Source: Gammaproteobacteria bacterium
GTDB taxonomy: Bacteria > Pseudomonadota > Gammaproteobacteria > Arenicellales > Poriferihabitantaceae
DNA: 45,602 bases
Direction of reading: 5' to 3'
NCBI GenBank assembly: GCA_024644945.1
Contig: JAHEGU010000025.1
Location: 1-45,602 of the forward strand
Position numbers and translations under genes: made by a program. Positions 27,315 to 36,075 of the stretch are shown here, in pieces. The notes under the pieces are model-generated. The model searched no databases and was not told the DNA's origin. It worked only from the letters and a program-made list of their open reading frames with translations. Numbering within the stretch: the first letter of the stretch is position 1; each line of letters begins with the position of its first letter.

Positions 27315-27355
27315 AGCCAATATAATTACTTGAAATTTATATAATTATATTGGCT
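27315..27355. repeat. Perfect 14-bp AT-rich inverted repeat upstream of the RodZ-like gene
   Basis: AGCCAATATAATTA (27315-27328) and TAATTATATTGGCT (27342-27355) around a 13-nt loop, about 75 nt before the RodZ-like start. It follows the pnp terminator and has no U-tract, so an operator, cruciform or leader hairpin is more likely than a terminator. Confidence 0.65.
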
Positions 27356-27429
27356 GAAGGCGGCCTTTATTCCTCAAAACGCGCAAATTTAAAAACGTAA
27401 ATCCTATCAGAGATCGAGCCATCTTAAAC

Positions 27430-28002
27430 ATGAGCGTACCAGATTTAACCCAGCCGGTGCCCGAGCCCACAATGTCAGCGGGAAGAATTCTGGCTGAGAA
27501 ACGTTCGGCATGGGGTTTGTCGGTTCAGGACGTCGCCAGCAATCTTAATTTAGGTGTTGAAACTATTGAGGCACTCGAGGCTGATAACTATGATGATCTG
27601 CCCGGTACAACATTCGTAAAAGGCTATATTCGTGCTTATGCTCGGCTTTTGAAGCTGGATGTCGAAGATCTGATGGGTAACATAGATCTGCAGCCGGAGA
27701 GAATCACTGAAATACCGTCGACAAGAGCGGCATTGAAGCAAAAAGGTAAAACCCGGTCCCGAGAAAAGAAGACCGGTAGTGGGAAAAGGCTGTTTAAATG
27801 GCTTCTTTTTCTGATTATCCTCGTAGTACTCGCAATTGCAGGGATCTCACAGTTGCCGAAGCTCGGGATACAAAGTGTTTCTGATCTGCTCACTTTACCC
27901 GTGCAACAGGCCGATCAAAGTGAGGGCACTGAAATTATTATACCAGGCTCAGAAACAGACCAGACTGGCGAAAATAAAGAAGCTCTGATTAGAATAGAAT
28001 AA
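27430..28002 (+). CDS. Short RodZ-like protein: HTH plus one membrane helix
   Basis: 190 residues. The N-terminal cytoplasmic HTH of the RodZ/HTH_25 type runs from about 17 to 85 (SAGRILAEKRSAWGLSVQDV, and LPGTTFVKGYIRAYARLLKL, where the conserved PxxYxxGxLR(N)YA helix is expected). A basic linker (about 105-120) leads to one membrane helix, LFKWLLFLIILVVLAIAGI. Only about 50 acidic periplasmic residues follow. Full-length RodZ, which links MreB to the wall elongation machinery, is usually well over 300 residues and has a C-terminal beta domain that is missing here. It is also not beside ispG, the usual neighbour. It may be a divergent RodZ paralogue or a membrane-bound regulator. No obvious frameshift extends it. 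Confidence 0.75.
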   Translation: MSVPDLTQPVPEPTMSAGRILAEKRSAWGLSVQDVASNLNLGVETIEALEADNYDDLPGTTFVKGYIRAYARLLKLDVEDLMGNIDLQPERITEIPSTRAALKQKGKTRSREKKTGSGKRLFKWLLFLIILVVLAIAGISQLPKLGIQSVSDLLTLPVQQADQSEGTEIIIPGSETDQTGENKEALIRIE

Positions 28003-28103
28003 TTAGCGAACGATTAGCGGATATTCTCCGGGCACTCGAGCGATAAAATAAATCATCGAGGTCCAGCTGTAAGCGTGACCATAGTCGCAGTTCATATATC
28101 GAG

Positions 28104-28376
28104 CTAGCTATTTACATGTGGCCGATTGCCAGTTTCAGTTGCGGGCATGGTGTTCATCATTAATCTGGCAATGGAACGCGTCTCCGAGTTGCTTTCCAGC
28201 GCGGGGGTAATAGACATAGTCAGCGGGATCGAAAGGAGCATCCCGGTCGGACCCAGTACCCGGCCCCAGAATATCAGCGAGACGAAAACTACGAATGAAC
28301 AGAGGTGCAAACCTTCACCCATCCATCGAGTTTCAATGATGATGCTCGCGGCGATGTATGCAGTATTTACATCACT
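28104..28376 (-). pseudogene. C-terminal remnant of an AI-2E family transporter
   Basis: About 90 codons on the minus strand match the end of AI-2E (TqsA/PerM/YdiK-type) transporters. The IIIETRWMGEGLHL segment corresponds to the family's NxIEPRxMGRGLGL, and VVFVSLIFWGRVLGPTGMLL and IPLTM follow, then the family's ALESNPETR-like sequence. An in-frame TAG lies just upstream at 28377-28379, and the next gene ends at 28386, so the first 250 or so residues of a normal protein are absent. No start codon serves it. I take it as a leftover of a gene lost when the two-component genes came to lie beside it. Confidence 0.72.
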
Positions 28377-28385
28377 CTAAAGCAG

Positions 28386-29822
28386 TCAGGCTGCGGCTTT
28401 TGAAATAGCGTCAGCGCGCTTTTGTGTTTTTAGTGACGGCGTGCGGCTTAAAATAGGAATTCGCATTTCTGTTTTCAGGCCAGGATGATTGTCCATCAGA
28501 GTAATCTGCCCATTGTGCATACCCACTATCGCCGAGACCATGCTTAATCCGAGACCATTACCTACGGTGGATCTGCTTTGGTCGAGCCGATAAAAACGGC
28601 GAAACACACGTTCCCGCTCACTCTCTGGAATTCCCGGTCCATTATCCGCAATGGTGATCACCGCCTGCTCACCTGATCGGGCAAGGGAAATGGAGATATG
28701 TCCGTCTTCCGGGGTATATTTAATTGCATTCTCGATCACGTTGGCCAAGGCTTGAAACAGAAGATCGCGATCACCCAAGGTATCAATATTGTCACGCAGG
28801 TCCACGCTTAGTTGTTGCGATTTTTCTTCCGCTAGCGGTTCATAAAACTCCACTACGTCATCTAACAGCGTGCGAAAGTCGAGGGAGCCAAAGCCGGCTG
28901 TTATTTGTCCGGCCTCTATGCGGGCGATGCGTAACAAAGCGTTAAATGTAGCGAGCAGGGAATCGGCCTCCCGGATGGAGCTTTCAAGATTCGCTGCCGA
29001 TCGGGAATTCGGATCCTCTTCCTGACGGGCTTCTTCCAGATGCTGTCGCAGTCGGGTAAGAGGTGTTCTTAAATCATGAGCGATATTATCGGATACTCGG
29101 CGAATGTCTTCCATCAGGGTCTGAATTCGGTCCAGCATCTGATTCAGATTATTCGCCACCTGATCAAAATCATCGTTGCGGTCAGTTACCGGCATGCGAC
29201 GGGAAAGGTCTCCAGACATGATGCTACGTGTGGCCTGGTTGATTCGTTCGATCTTACGTACGGTTCGCCGACTCAATACCAGGCCACCAGTAAAAGCGAG
29301 CAGTACCATAATTGCCAGGCCCCAGGTCAGGGCCTGTATTATTCTTCTTTTAGCCTGGGTTAGCTGGTGAATATCCCGACCGACCAGCAGGCCATATCGA
29401 CCCGGAAGTCTGAATATTCTAGCCCGCGCGAGATGGGTCTCATTGGTTTCTTCGTTTACTTCAAGAGCAAATTCCAACCAGTCGTTACTAATGGAGGCAT
29501 TCTTTGGCCAGCGATCAAGATTGCCAACCAGTGGCTGCAGAGTATACGTCGTCAAAAGGTAAATCGAATTTCCTGTGGCCTGTTGACGATTTACTCGGTC
29601 CGCAATAAGTGTGGTTAATCCTTCAAGTCCTTCGTTATCATAACGTTCGGCCAAACCCTGGATCTCCGCCTCAATGGTGGTATCCATTTGCTGCGTCATG
29701 TACGAGGCGGTGAAAATATAGAAAAAATAAAACAGAATCAGCGTTGAACCACTGAAGATGATCGCGTACAGCAGCGCGAGTCGAATTGTGTAACTGTGAA
29801 ATAATTTATGCTTTGGTTTCAC
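28386..29822 (-). CDS. Two-component sensor histidine kinase
   Basis: 478 residues. TM1 is at about 15-40 (LALLYAIIFSGSTLILFYFF), followed by a periplasmic sensor domain of about 120 residues, TM2 at about 165-185 (GLAIMVLLAFTGGLVL), a HAMP domain, and HisKA with His249 in IAHDLRTPLTRLRQ. HATPase_c follows, with N box NVIENAIKYTP, G1 DNGPGIPES and G2 GNGLGLSMV. The ligand is unknown. Its start overlaps the end of the response regulator gene by 17 nt. No target gene is adjacent to point to the signal. Confidence 0.93.
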   Translation of the reverse strand: MKPKHKLFHSYTIRLALLYAIIFSGSTLILFYFFYIFTASYMTQQMDTTIEAEIQGLAERYDNEGLEGLTTLIADRVNRQQATGNSIYLLTTYTLQPLVGNLDRWPKNASISNDWLEFALEVNEETNETHLARARIFRLPGRYGLLVGRDIHQLTQAKRRIIQALTWGLAIMVLLAFTGGLVLSRRTVRKIERINQATRSIMSGDLSRRMPVTDRNDDFDQVANNLNQMLDRIQTLMEDIRRVSDNIAHDLRTPLTRLRQHLEEARQEEDPNSRSAANLESSIREADSLLATFNALLRIARIEAGQITAGFGSLDFRTLLDDVVEFYEPLAEEKSQQLSVDLRDNIDTLGDRDLLFQALANVIENAIKYTPEDGHISISLARSGEQAVITIADNGPGIPESERERVFRRFYRLDQSRSTVGNGLGLSMVSAIVGMHNGQITLMDNHPGLKTEMRIPILSRTPSLKTQKRADAISKAAA

Positions 29823-30486
29823 GCAGTATGTAGCCGGCGCCGCGGACGGTGTTCAGCATCGCCGTATCAAAATTTTTATCAATCTTGCTTCGCAAGCGAC
29901 TGATGTGTACATCAATTACATTCGTCTGAGGGTCAAAATTGTAATCCCAGACGTTCTCCAGAAGCATGGTGCGAGTGACCACCTGGTTACTGTGGCGCAT
30001 CAGGTATTCAAGCAGTCGGAATTCCCGAGGTTGCAGATCTATCCTCTTATCACCACGGTGGACTTCACGACCCAGTAGATCCATCTTAAGATCACCTACC
30101 AACAATGTAGTTTCTTTAACCTCGGCACTGGTTCGTCTATCCAGCGCCTCCAGCCGGGCCAGCAATTCAGATAGCGCAAACGGCTTGGTGAGATAGTCAT
30201 CACCACCCATTTTCAGTCCTTCAACCCGATCATTAACCTCCCCAAGAGCACTTAACACCAGTGCAGGGGTCTTATTGCCGTTGTCCCGAAGATTTGATAT
30301 GAGCGACAAGCCGTCAAGATTAGGTAGCATTCTATCTACGATCAGGGCATCAAATTGTCCCGCACTTGCCATTTCCAGACCGCGATCACCTTCTCGGGCA
30401 ATATCAACGTTATGACCCGCCTCGATCAGACCTTTCTGGATGTAAGCCGCGGTGGCCTCATCATCTTCAACAATAAGTATTTGCAT
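29806..30486 (-). CDS. OmpR/PhoB-family response regulator
   Basis: 226 residues. The receiver domain has acidic residues in VEDDE, phospho-acceptor Asp51 in LIVDRMLPNLDG, and the Lys in YLTKPFALSELLARL. The C-terminal winged helix has LQPREFRLLEYLMRH and NVIDVHISRLRSKID. It precedes and overlaps the histidine kinase gene, so the two form one transcript. The promoter is presumably in the roughly 130 nt between it and the divergent glycosylase gene. Confidence 0.95.
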   Translation of the reverse strand: MQILIVEDDEATAAYIQKGLIEAGHNVDIAREGDRGLEMASAGQFDALIVDRMLPNLDGLSLISNLRDNGNKTPALVLSALGEVNDRVEGLKMGGDDYLTKPFALSELLARLEALDRRTSAEVKETTLLVGDLKMDLLGREVHRGDKRIDLQPREFRLLEYLMRHSNQVVTRTMLLENVWDYNFDPQTNVIDVHISRLRSKIDKNFDTAMLNTVRGAGYILRETKA

Positions 30487-30620
30487 AGTTTTTGAAATTG
30501 ACGCAGATGCGTTGCCCTATAATTAAATGCCTAAAATCCACCACCGGCTACCAGAGGGTATTCTAATGCAAAACTGGGTTTGGTTCGATTTGAGGCTCAT
30601 TATGGTTGTTGCTGATCGAA

Positions 30621-31262
30621 ATGTCTGAAACCGGAACAAGTGTGGTTGACTGTTCAAAACTGAAGAGGGCCTTGGAAAGTGCGGTATTGGTGGACCCAAA
30701 ACTCGCGGCAGTGATCGAACTTGTGGGGTACCCGAGTCCAAGAACACGCCCGGTAGAATTTGTCACACTATTGCAGGTAATTGTGTCGCAGCAAGTTTCG
30801 ACCCGGGCGGCGAGTGCAATTAATGACAGATTGTTAATTCTATGCGGGGGTAAGGTAACCTGGCGCAAGATTCTAAATCGTAGTGGTGATCAGCTGCGGG
30901 AATGTGGGCTCTCATGGAGAAAGGTGGGCTATGTAAGAGGTTTAGCCGAAATGATCAGGAAAAAGGAATTGGATCTTGAACTGCTTAAATCTATGGATAC
31001 TGATTCCGTGGTTGCACACCTTGTGAAAGTACGAGGGCTTGGCAGATGGTCCGCAGAAATTTTCGCAATGTTCGCGTTGGGTCATCAAGACATTTTTCCG
31101 GTAGATGATCTGGCGTTGCAAGTAGCGGTTCAGAGATATCATGGATTACGACAAAAACCTTCGCCCAAGGAAACTGCCAAACTTGCGGAAAAGTGGTCGC
31201 CGGAACGTTCAGCAGTTGCATTGTTGATGTGGAAGTACTACGGCGCCACCACACTAGATTAG
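30621..31262 (+). CDS. DNA-3-methyladenine glycosylase, AlkA/HhH-GPD type
   Basis: 213 residues. The helix-hairpin-helix is at VKVRGLGRWSAEIFAMFALG, and the catalytic Asp follows in IFPVDDLALQ, the AlkA-like HhH-GPD signature. The segment LLQVIVSQQVSTRAASAI near residue 50 is the other family mark. It removes alkylated or otherwise damaged bases in base excision repair. There is no N-terminal TBP-like domain, so it is the short single-module form. The ATG at 30621 is chosen over an upstream TTG at 30606; neither has a clear Shine-Dalgarno sequence. Confidence 0.9.
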   Translation: MSETGTSVVDCSKLKRALESAVLVDPKLAAVIELVGYPSPRTRPVEFVTLLQVIVSQQVSTRAASAINDRLLILCGGKVTWRKILNRSGDQLRECGLSWRKVGYVRGLAEMIRKKELDLELLKSMDTDSVVAHLVKVRGLGRWSAEIFAMFALGHQDIFPVDDLALQVAVQRYHGLRQKPSPKETAKLAEKWSPERSAVALLMWKYYGATTLD

Positions 31263-31363
31263 CCATACGATTATGTAGTGAAAAAACACAAAGCGTCAGG
31301 CGACCTGTCAGCGTGGCCTTGCATTTTGGGGGCTCCAAAGTTAAGAACCTTACACTTAAGACT

Positions 31364-31389
31364 AAAAAGGCTGCCGAAGCAGCCTTTTT
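31364..31389. terminator. Bidirectional terminator between the glycosylase gene and the aap operon
   Basis: AAAAAGGCTGC-CGAA-GCAGCCTTTTT: an 11-bp stem with A- and T-runs on both sides, placed between the convergent glycosylase and aapP stops. It can serve both strands. Confidence 0.9.
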
Positions 31390-31409
31390 AACGTCTGGTT
31401 CAGCACCGG

Positions 31410-32189
31410 TCAGTGATTCAGAATCTGACTCAGGAACAGTTTGGTTCGATCATGCTGAGGGTTGTCGAAAAATTCATCGGGAATGTTTTCTTCAATAATT
31501 TCACCGCCATCCATAAAAATTACACGATCCGCGACGGTTTTGGCGAATCCCATTTCGTGTGTGACACACAGCATGGTAATCCCCTCGCTCGCGAGTTCGA
31601 TCATGACGTCCAGTACTTCTTTTATCATTTCCGGATCGAGGGCCGAAGTCGGTTCGTCAAACAGCATGATTCGTGGCCTCATGCATAAGCTCCGAGCGAT
31701 AGCAACCCGCTGCTGCTGTCCACCGGAAAGCTGGCCAGGGTACTTGTTAGCTTGATCAGGTATTTTTACCCGTTCCAGGTATTCCATTGCGAGAGAATCA
31801 GCTTCTGCCTTGGGTGTCTTACGGACCCATATTGGTGCAAGAGTACAATTTTCCATTACCGTCAGATGGGGAAACAGATTAAAGTGCTGAAACACCATTC
31901 CAACTTCGCTTCGCACTGCATCAATGTTCTTAAGGTCATTAGTAAGCTCAGTGCCATCTACAATGATGTCTCCCTGCTGATGCTCTTCAAGAGCATTGAT
32001 ACACCTTATCATGGTTGATTTGCCTGATCCTGACGGCCCACATATTACGATTTTCTCTCCTTTGGTTACATTAAGATTTACATCCTTGAGCACATGAAAC
32101 TCGCCGTACCATTTATGCATGTCGCGGATAATTACAGCATAGTTTTCACTGCTGGCAGTTGCCTGGGTAGATTGCGCATTTTCTGTCAT
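31410..32189 (-). CDS. aapP: Amino-acid ABC transporter ATP-binding protein
   Basis: A 259-residue ABC ATPase of the polar amino acid (GlnQ/AapP) class. Walker A is GPSGSGKST, the signature is LSGGQQQR, Walker B is [16 protein letters not shown], and the switch His is in CVTHEMGFA. It drives uptake through AapQM. It is the last gene of a minus-strand aapJ-aapQ-aapM-aapP operon and is followed by a bidirectional terminator. Confidence 0.93.
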   Translation of the reverse strand: MTENAQSTQATASSENYAVIIRDMHKWYGEFHVLKDVNLNVTKGEKIVICGPSGSGKSTMIRCINALEEHQQGDIIVDGTELTNDLKNIDAVRSEVGMVFQHFNLFPHLTVMENCTLAPIWVRKTPKAEADSLAMEYLERVKIPDQANKYPGQLSGGQQQRVAIARSLCMRPRIMLFDEPTSALDPEMIKEVLDVMIELASEGITMLCVTHEMGFAKTVADRVIFMDGGEIIEENIPDEFFDNPQHDRTKLFLSQILNH

Positions 32190-32212
32190 TTTTTAACCTG
32201 TCTTTCAGTTAA

Positions 32213-33322
32213 TTATCGTTTGTGGCCGGTTTCCAGCTTGTTCTCGAGATAGAGTGAGTACCTTGACATTCCGAAACATGAAACAAAAAAGAATATCGCC
32301 ACGAAGATATAAACCTCAGTCGAGAGCCCAGTCCATTTTGTATCGGACAGGGAAGCTCGCCCAATTCCAAGTGGATCAAGTAATCCGATGATAATCACCA
32401 AGGTGGTGTCTTTATATAATCCGATGAACGTGTTCACAATCCCCGGAATTGAAATTTTCAGTGCCTGGGGCAATACAATTAACCGCATTGATTGCCAGTA
32501 TTTAAGTCCCATTGAATCAGCAGCTTCGATCTGACCTTTAGGTATCGCCTGCAATCCCCCACGAATGACCTCGGCCATATATCCGGATGAAAATAGAACG
32601 ACCATGATCAGTACCCGAAGTAAAAGATCAAAGTTTGTTCCCGGTGGCAGGAAATAACTGAGCATAGTAGAGGCCACGAACAGTAGCGTGATCAGAGGCA
32701 CTCCACGTATAAATTCGATAAAGCTGACACAGAAGACTTTAATAATAGGAAGGTTAGACTGTCGTCCTAGCGCCAGAAGTATGCCGATAGGCAATGAAAA
32801 TGCGATGCCGGTAATGCCAATTACCAGTGTCAGCATAAAGCCGCCAAACTGCGAAGTGGGCACTGGTTCAAGCCCCAATCCGCCAACCAGTAACCAGCCT
32901 GCGATAAACGGAAATGCAATTGAAAATTTCAGTCCTAAGGATCGAAAGGGTGCTTTATCGAACAGCACTGGTATAAGAGCCACAATCAGCAATATAAACG
33001 ACAGATTTACCCTCCAGCGGTGCTCCTCTGGATAGAAGCCATAGGTAAATAATTTAAATCGTTCACCAATAAATGCCCAGCATGCACCGTCTGCAACTGC
33101 GCGACAGGCGTTCCTGTCTTCACCAGTAAACGCCGCATCCAAGAAAAACCAATTGAGTGTTGGCGGAATGACTATATAAAGGAACCACACTGAGAGTATG
33201 GTCATGATGATATTGGCAGGTGAAGAAAGCAGATTATCCCTTATCCACGCAACAGGCCCAATCATATTTGATGGTGGAGGAAGATCCGGATGTTCGCCAG
33301 GTATGTAGTTTTTTTCTGTCAT
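32213..33322 (-). CDS. aapM: Amino-acid ABC transporter permease, AapM type
   Basis: About 369 residues. An N-terminal extension with membrane helices precedes the BPD_transp_1 core with the EAA loop EVIRGGLQAIPKGQIEAADSMGLKYW. A short loop rich in charge and Cys (EDRNACRAVADGACW) lies in a periplasmic segment near residue 75-95, as in AapM/BztC proteins. The ATG at 33322 is chosen over one at 33343 because AGGGGA lies 6 nt before it and it avoids overlap with aapQ. It forms the membrane channel with AapQ. Confidence 0.92.
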   Translation of the reverse strand: MTEKNYIPGEHPDLPPPSNMIGPVAWIRDNLLSSPANIIMTILSVWFLYIVIPPTLNWFFLDAAFTGEDRNACRAVADGACWAFIGERFKLFTYGFYPEEHRWRVNLSFILLIVALIPVLFDKAPFRSLGLKFSIAFPFIAGWLLVGGLGLEPVPTSQFGGFMLTLVIGITGIAFSLPIGILLALGRQSNLPIIKVFCVSFIEFIRGVPLITLLFVASTMLSYFLPPGTNFDLLLRVLIMVVLFSSGYMAEVIRGGLQAIPKGQIEAADSMGLKYWQSMRLIVLPQALKISIPGIVNTFIGLYKDTTLVIIIGLLDPLGIGRASLSDTKWTGLSTEVYIFVAIFFFVSCFGMSRYSLYLENKLETGHKR

Positions 33323-33332
33323 TTTAAATCCC

Positions 33333-34526
33333 CTATCGCTCAACCAGTTTGATACGTTTATTGTACCAATTCATAAATGACGAAATGAGCAACGAGAAAG
33401 TCAGGTAAAGCAGCAATACGATCGTCATGCTTTCCATCTCACGACCGGTTTGATTCAAGGTCACACCGCCAATAGTTGCGACAATGTCCATGTACCCTAT
33501 TGCGATTGCCAGCGAGGAGTTCTTTGTTAAATTAAGGTACTGGCTGGTTAGCGGCGGAATGATGATTCTAAGCGCCTGGGGAATCACAACCAGGTTTAGA
33601 ATCCGTCCGCGGCTAAGTCCTAGCGCCGCAGCGGCTTCACTTTGTCCCCAGCTTATTGCACTAATTCCAGCCCGTACTATTTCGCCTATAAACGCTGCGG
33701 TATAGAGGGAAAGAGCAATCCACAACGCAACAAATTCGGGTCTGACAACCATTCCTCCCCGGTAGTTAAATCCTTTGAGCTCGGGTATTTCCCATATGAT
33801 AGGGCTACCAAGGATGAAGTAAGCGAGCACGGGAATTCCAATAATCGCACCGAGGTTTATCCAAAAAACCGGATAGTGACGACCGGTCGCGTCCTGCACT
33901 TTATGCGCGTACCTGCTAAACCATATCGAGAAGAAAATACCGGCTACAAACAGTCCAGCAACCACCCAGAAGAGCGGTTCAAAGCTTGGGCTCGGTATAA
34001 AAAACCCTCGATTAGTCAGAAATGCGGTATCACCGAGATTAATCGCATTCTTCGGGAGAGGAAGAGCATGAACGATTATGCCGTGAAGCAGGAGTATATG
34101 GAGCAGAACAGGAACGTTTCGAACGTATTCGATATAAACATAGGCAAGTTTGTTGGTGAGCCAGTTTTTTGAAAGTCGCAGTACTCCAAGCAAAAAACCA
34201 ACGAGAGTGGCCAGAATGACTCCAAATACAGCCACCAGCAATGTGTTCAAAATACCTACAATCATCGCTCTAAAATGAGTAGAGCGGGATGAGTATTCAA
34301 TCAGAGACTGGCTGATATCATAACTTGATGGTTGGGATAGAAAATCAAGACTAATATCCTTGCCAATTGACTCGAGGTTTGAAATCGCGTTTCTGACCAT
34401 AAAAAAGAAAAACGCAAAAATCGCGGCGAAGGCAATTATCTGAATAATTACCGAGCGTGTTTCTTTGTCATTCCACAGTCGTGAAACGATGTTTCTCTGA
34501 GGTTGGGAAGCTATAGCCTCATTCAT
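33333..34526 (-). CDS. aapQ: Amino-acid ABC transporter permease, AapQ type
   Basis: 397 residues with a first helix near 25-45, a large insertion between helices, and the EAA loop GEIVRAGISAISWGQSEAAAALGLSRG near residue 290. This insertion and length are typical of AapQ/BztB rather than the smaller GlnP permeases. It pairs with AapM as a heterodimeric channel. It begins about 230 nt after aapJ; a strong hairpin lies in that gap, and aapM follows after 10 nt. Confidence 0.93.
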   Translation of the reverse strand: MNEAIASQPQRNIVSRLWNDKETRSVIIQIIAFAAIFAFFFFMVRNAISNLESIGKDISLDFLSQPSSYDISQSLIEYSSRSTHFRAMIVGILNTLLVAVFGVILATLVGFLLGVLRLSKNWLTNKLAYVYIEYVRNVPVLLHILLLHGIIVHALPLPKNAINLGDTAFLTNRGFFIPSPSFEPLFWVVAGLFVAGIFFSIWFSRYAHKVQDATGRHYPVFWINLGAIIGIPVLAYFILGSPIIWEIPELKGFNYRGGMVVRPEFVALWIALSLYTAAFIGEIVRAGISAISWGQSEAAAALGLSRGRILNLVVIPQALRIIIPPLTSQYLNLTKNSSLAIAIGYMDIVATIGGVTLNQTGREMESMTIVLLLYLTFSLLISSFMNWYNKRIKLVER

Positions 34527-34720
34527 ATTCGGTATCCACTGTGTTATTACTTTTTTGACGGTAGCCGCGATTGACCTTGGAATACACCAGGACCGCCAGT
34601 CGCTTAATCCGTCAAATTGTTATTCAACCGACCTAAATCATCCTTACGAATTATTGAAATCTCCTTAGTTTATTTACACAAGCCAGTATTGTTGATACTA
34701 CAGGGCTTTGGTCCAAAAGC

Positions 34721-34748
34721 AAATCGGGGCGCCGAAGCGCCCCGATTT
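34721..34748 (-). terminator. Hairpin between aapJ and aapQ, probable attenuator
   Basis: Stem AAATCGGGGCGC / GCGCCCCGATTT with loop CGAA. On the minus strand it is followed by the T-rich GCTTTTGG, 10 nt after the aapJ stop. It is likely a partial terminator that makes binding protein mRNA exceed permease mRNA. Confidence 0.75.
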
Positions 34749-34758
34749 TCCGTCTAAA

Positions 34759-35778
34759 CTAGCGAATCGGTGCGGCGTAAAGAATACCGCCATCTTTCCA
34801 TAACGCATTCAGACCACGTTCAAGTCCGATTTGTGTATTGGGTCCAATATGTCGATCAAAAGATTCGCCATAGTTGCCGACCGCCTTGATTGCACGGACC
34901 GCCCACTGAGCATCGAGGCCGACCATTGCGCCCATGTCACTCTCAGTGCCCAGCATTCGGTTGATGCTCGGGTTATCACCCGCGGCCGAAGCAAGTTCTT
35001 CTACATTAGCTTGAGTAATGCCCAGTTCTTCGGCATTGATAAGGGCGTTGACCACCCACTTACCAATGTCGAACCATTGGTCATCACCATGGCGTACGGC
35101 ACCGCCCAGGGGCTCTTTGGAAATAATTTCCGGAAGAATAATATGGGCGGATGGGTCGTCCAGCGCAGCGCGGGTAGAAGCGAGACCAGAGGCGTCTGTA
35201 GTGTAAACGTCGCAACGGTTGCCAGAGTAGTTGGTGATGCCTTCCTCGTTGGTTTCGATCGCAACCGGCTCGTAACTGATATTGTTGATGCGGAAGAAGT
35301 CAGCCAGGTTGAGCTCGGTTGTGGTACCCGTCTGGATGCACACTGAGGCGCCATCAAGATCTTTTGCCGAAGTTACACCGAGTTCCTTGCGAATCATGAA
35401 TCCCTGACCGTCGTAATAATTTACCGGTAGAAAGGACAATTTTAGGTCCGCATCACGGCTCATGGTTTCGGTTGTATTACGGAAAAGAATATCGCCTTCC
35501 CCGGAATTTAAGACTGTGAATCGAGTTTTACCCGTAGTCGGGATAAACTTTACCTTCTCTCCGTCACCCAATACCGCTGCGGCAACTGCGCGGCAGAAGT
35601 CGACATCAAAACCTTCCCATCGGCCATTTTCATCGGGAGCGGCAAAACCGGCCACGCCAGTCGTGACCACACAGTTAAGTTCACCACGGGCCTGAACGTC
35701 TTCCAGGGTAGCTGCCTGAGCAGTAAACGCGGTTAATGACAAAGCAGCCGCAACAGCTGCAGATTTGGTAACTCTCAT
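34759..35778 (-). CDS. aapJ: Periplasmic amino-acid-binding protein, AapJ type
   Basis: 339 residues. A signal peptide, cut near residue 22 (FTAQA/ATLEDV), precedes a type II solute-binding fold with RGELNCVVTTGVAGFAAPDE, GFDVDFCRAVAAAVLGD and the ligand Arg/Thr region TETMSRDADLKL. The family (AapJ/BztA) binds a broad range of L-amino acids, with preference for Glu, Gln, Asp and Asn in studied cases. AGAGGAG precedes the ATG at about 8 nt. It heads the aap operon. Confidence 0.94.
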   Translation of the reverse strand: MRVTKSAAVAAALSLTAFTAQAATLEDVQARGELNCVVTTGVAGFAAPDENGRWEGFDVDFCRAVAAAVLGDGEKVKFIPTTGKTRFTVLNSGEGDILFRNTTETMSRDADLKLSFLPVNYYDGQGFMIRKELGVTSAKDLDGASVCIQTGTTTELNLADFFRINNISYEPVAIETNEEGITNYSGNRCDVYTTDASGLASTRAALDDPSAHIILPEIISKEPLGGAVRHGDDQWFDIGKWVVNALINAEELGITQANVEELASAAGDNPSINRMLGTESDMGAMVGLDAQWAVRAIKAVGNYGESFDRHIGPNTQIGLERGLNALWKDGGILYAAPIR

Positions 35779-35833
35779 GAGACTTTCTCCTCTAATTTGT
35801 GTGAGTTATGATGATCAAAAAACCAGATTATCA

Positions 35834-35854
35834 GGTTTATCAAGGCGATAAACC
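35834..35854 (-). repeat. 8-bp inverted repeat in the aapJ leader
   Basis: GGTTTATC (35834-35841), a 5-nt loop, and GATAAACC (35847-35854). It lies between the proposed transcription start and the aapJ start codon, so it could be an operator or a leader hairpin. Confidence 0.5.
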
Positions 35855-35868
35855 ATTTTGTGTAAGCT

Positions 35869-35897
35869 GATATAACAGAATATTGTAGCGCATTCAA
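35869..35897 (-). promoter_or_regulatory. Candidate aapJ promoter
   Basis: On the minus strand TTGAAT (35892-35897), a 17-nt spacer and TATATC (35869-35874), each 4 of 6 to consensus, with a leader of about 85 nt. The remaining stretch to 36075 has no gene. Confidence 0.4.
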
Positions 35898-36075
35898 ACC
35901 TTTAAATGTAATGGTAATGAAATGTTGCGAGGCTAGGACTTGGCTGAGTTAAAGCTCTTTTTGTAACCGGATTAAGGCCGGGCAAAAGGAATCGATTCTT
36001 GCAAGACTGTAGTCGGATCCTACTAAGTTAATTCAAATCAGCAAGATATCATGATTATTTAAATTAAATTCACTC

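Noticed and set aside
30941-31338. Minus-strand frames opposite the glycosylase gene
   Set aside because: They are shadows without motifs; the plus-strand HhH-GPD signature is clear.
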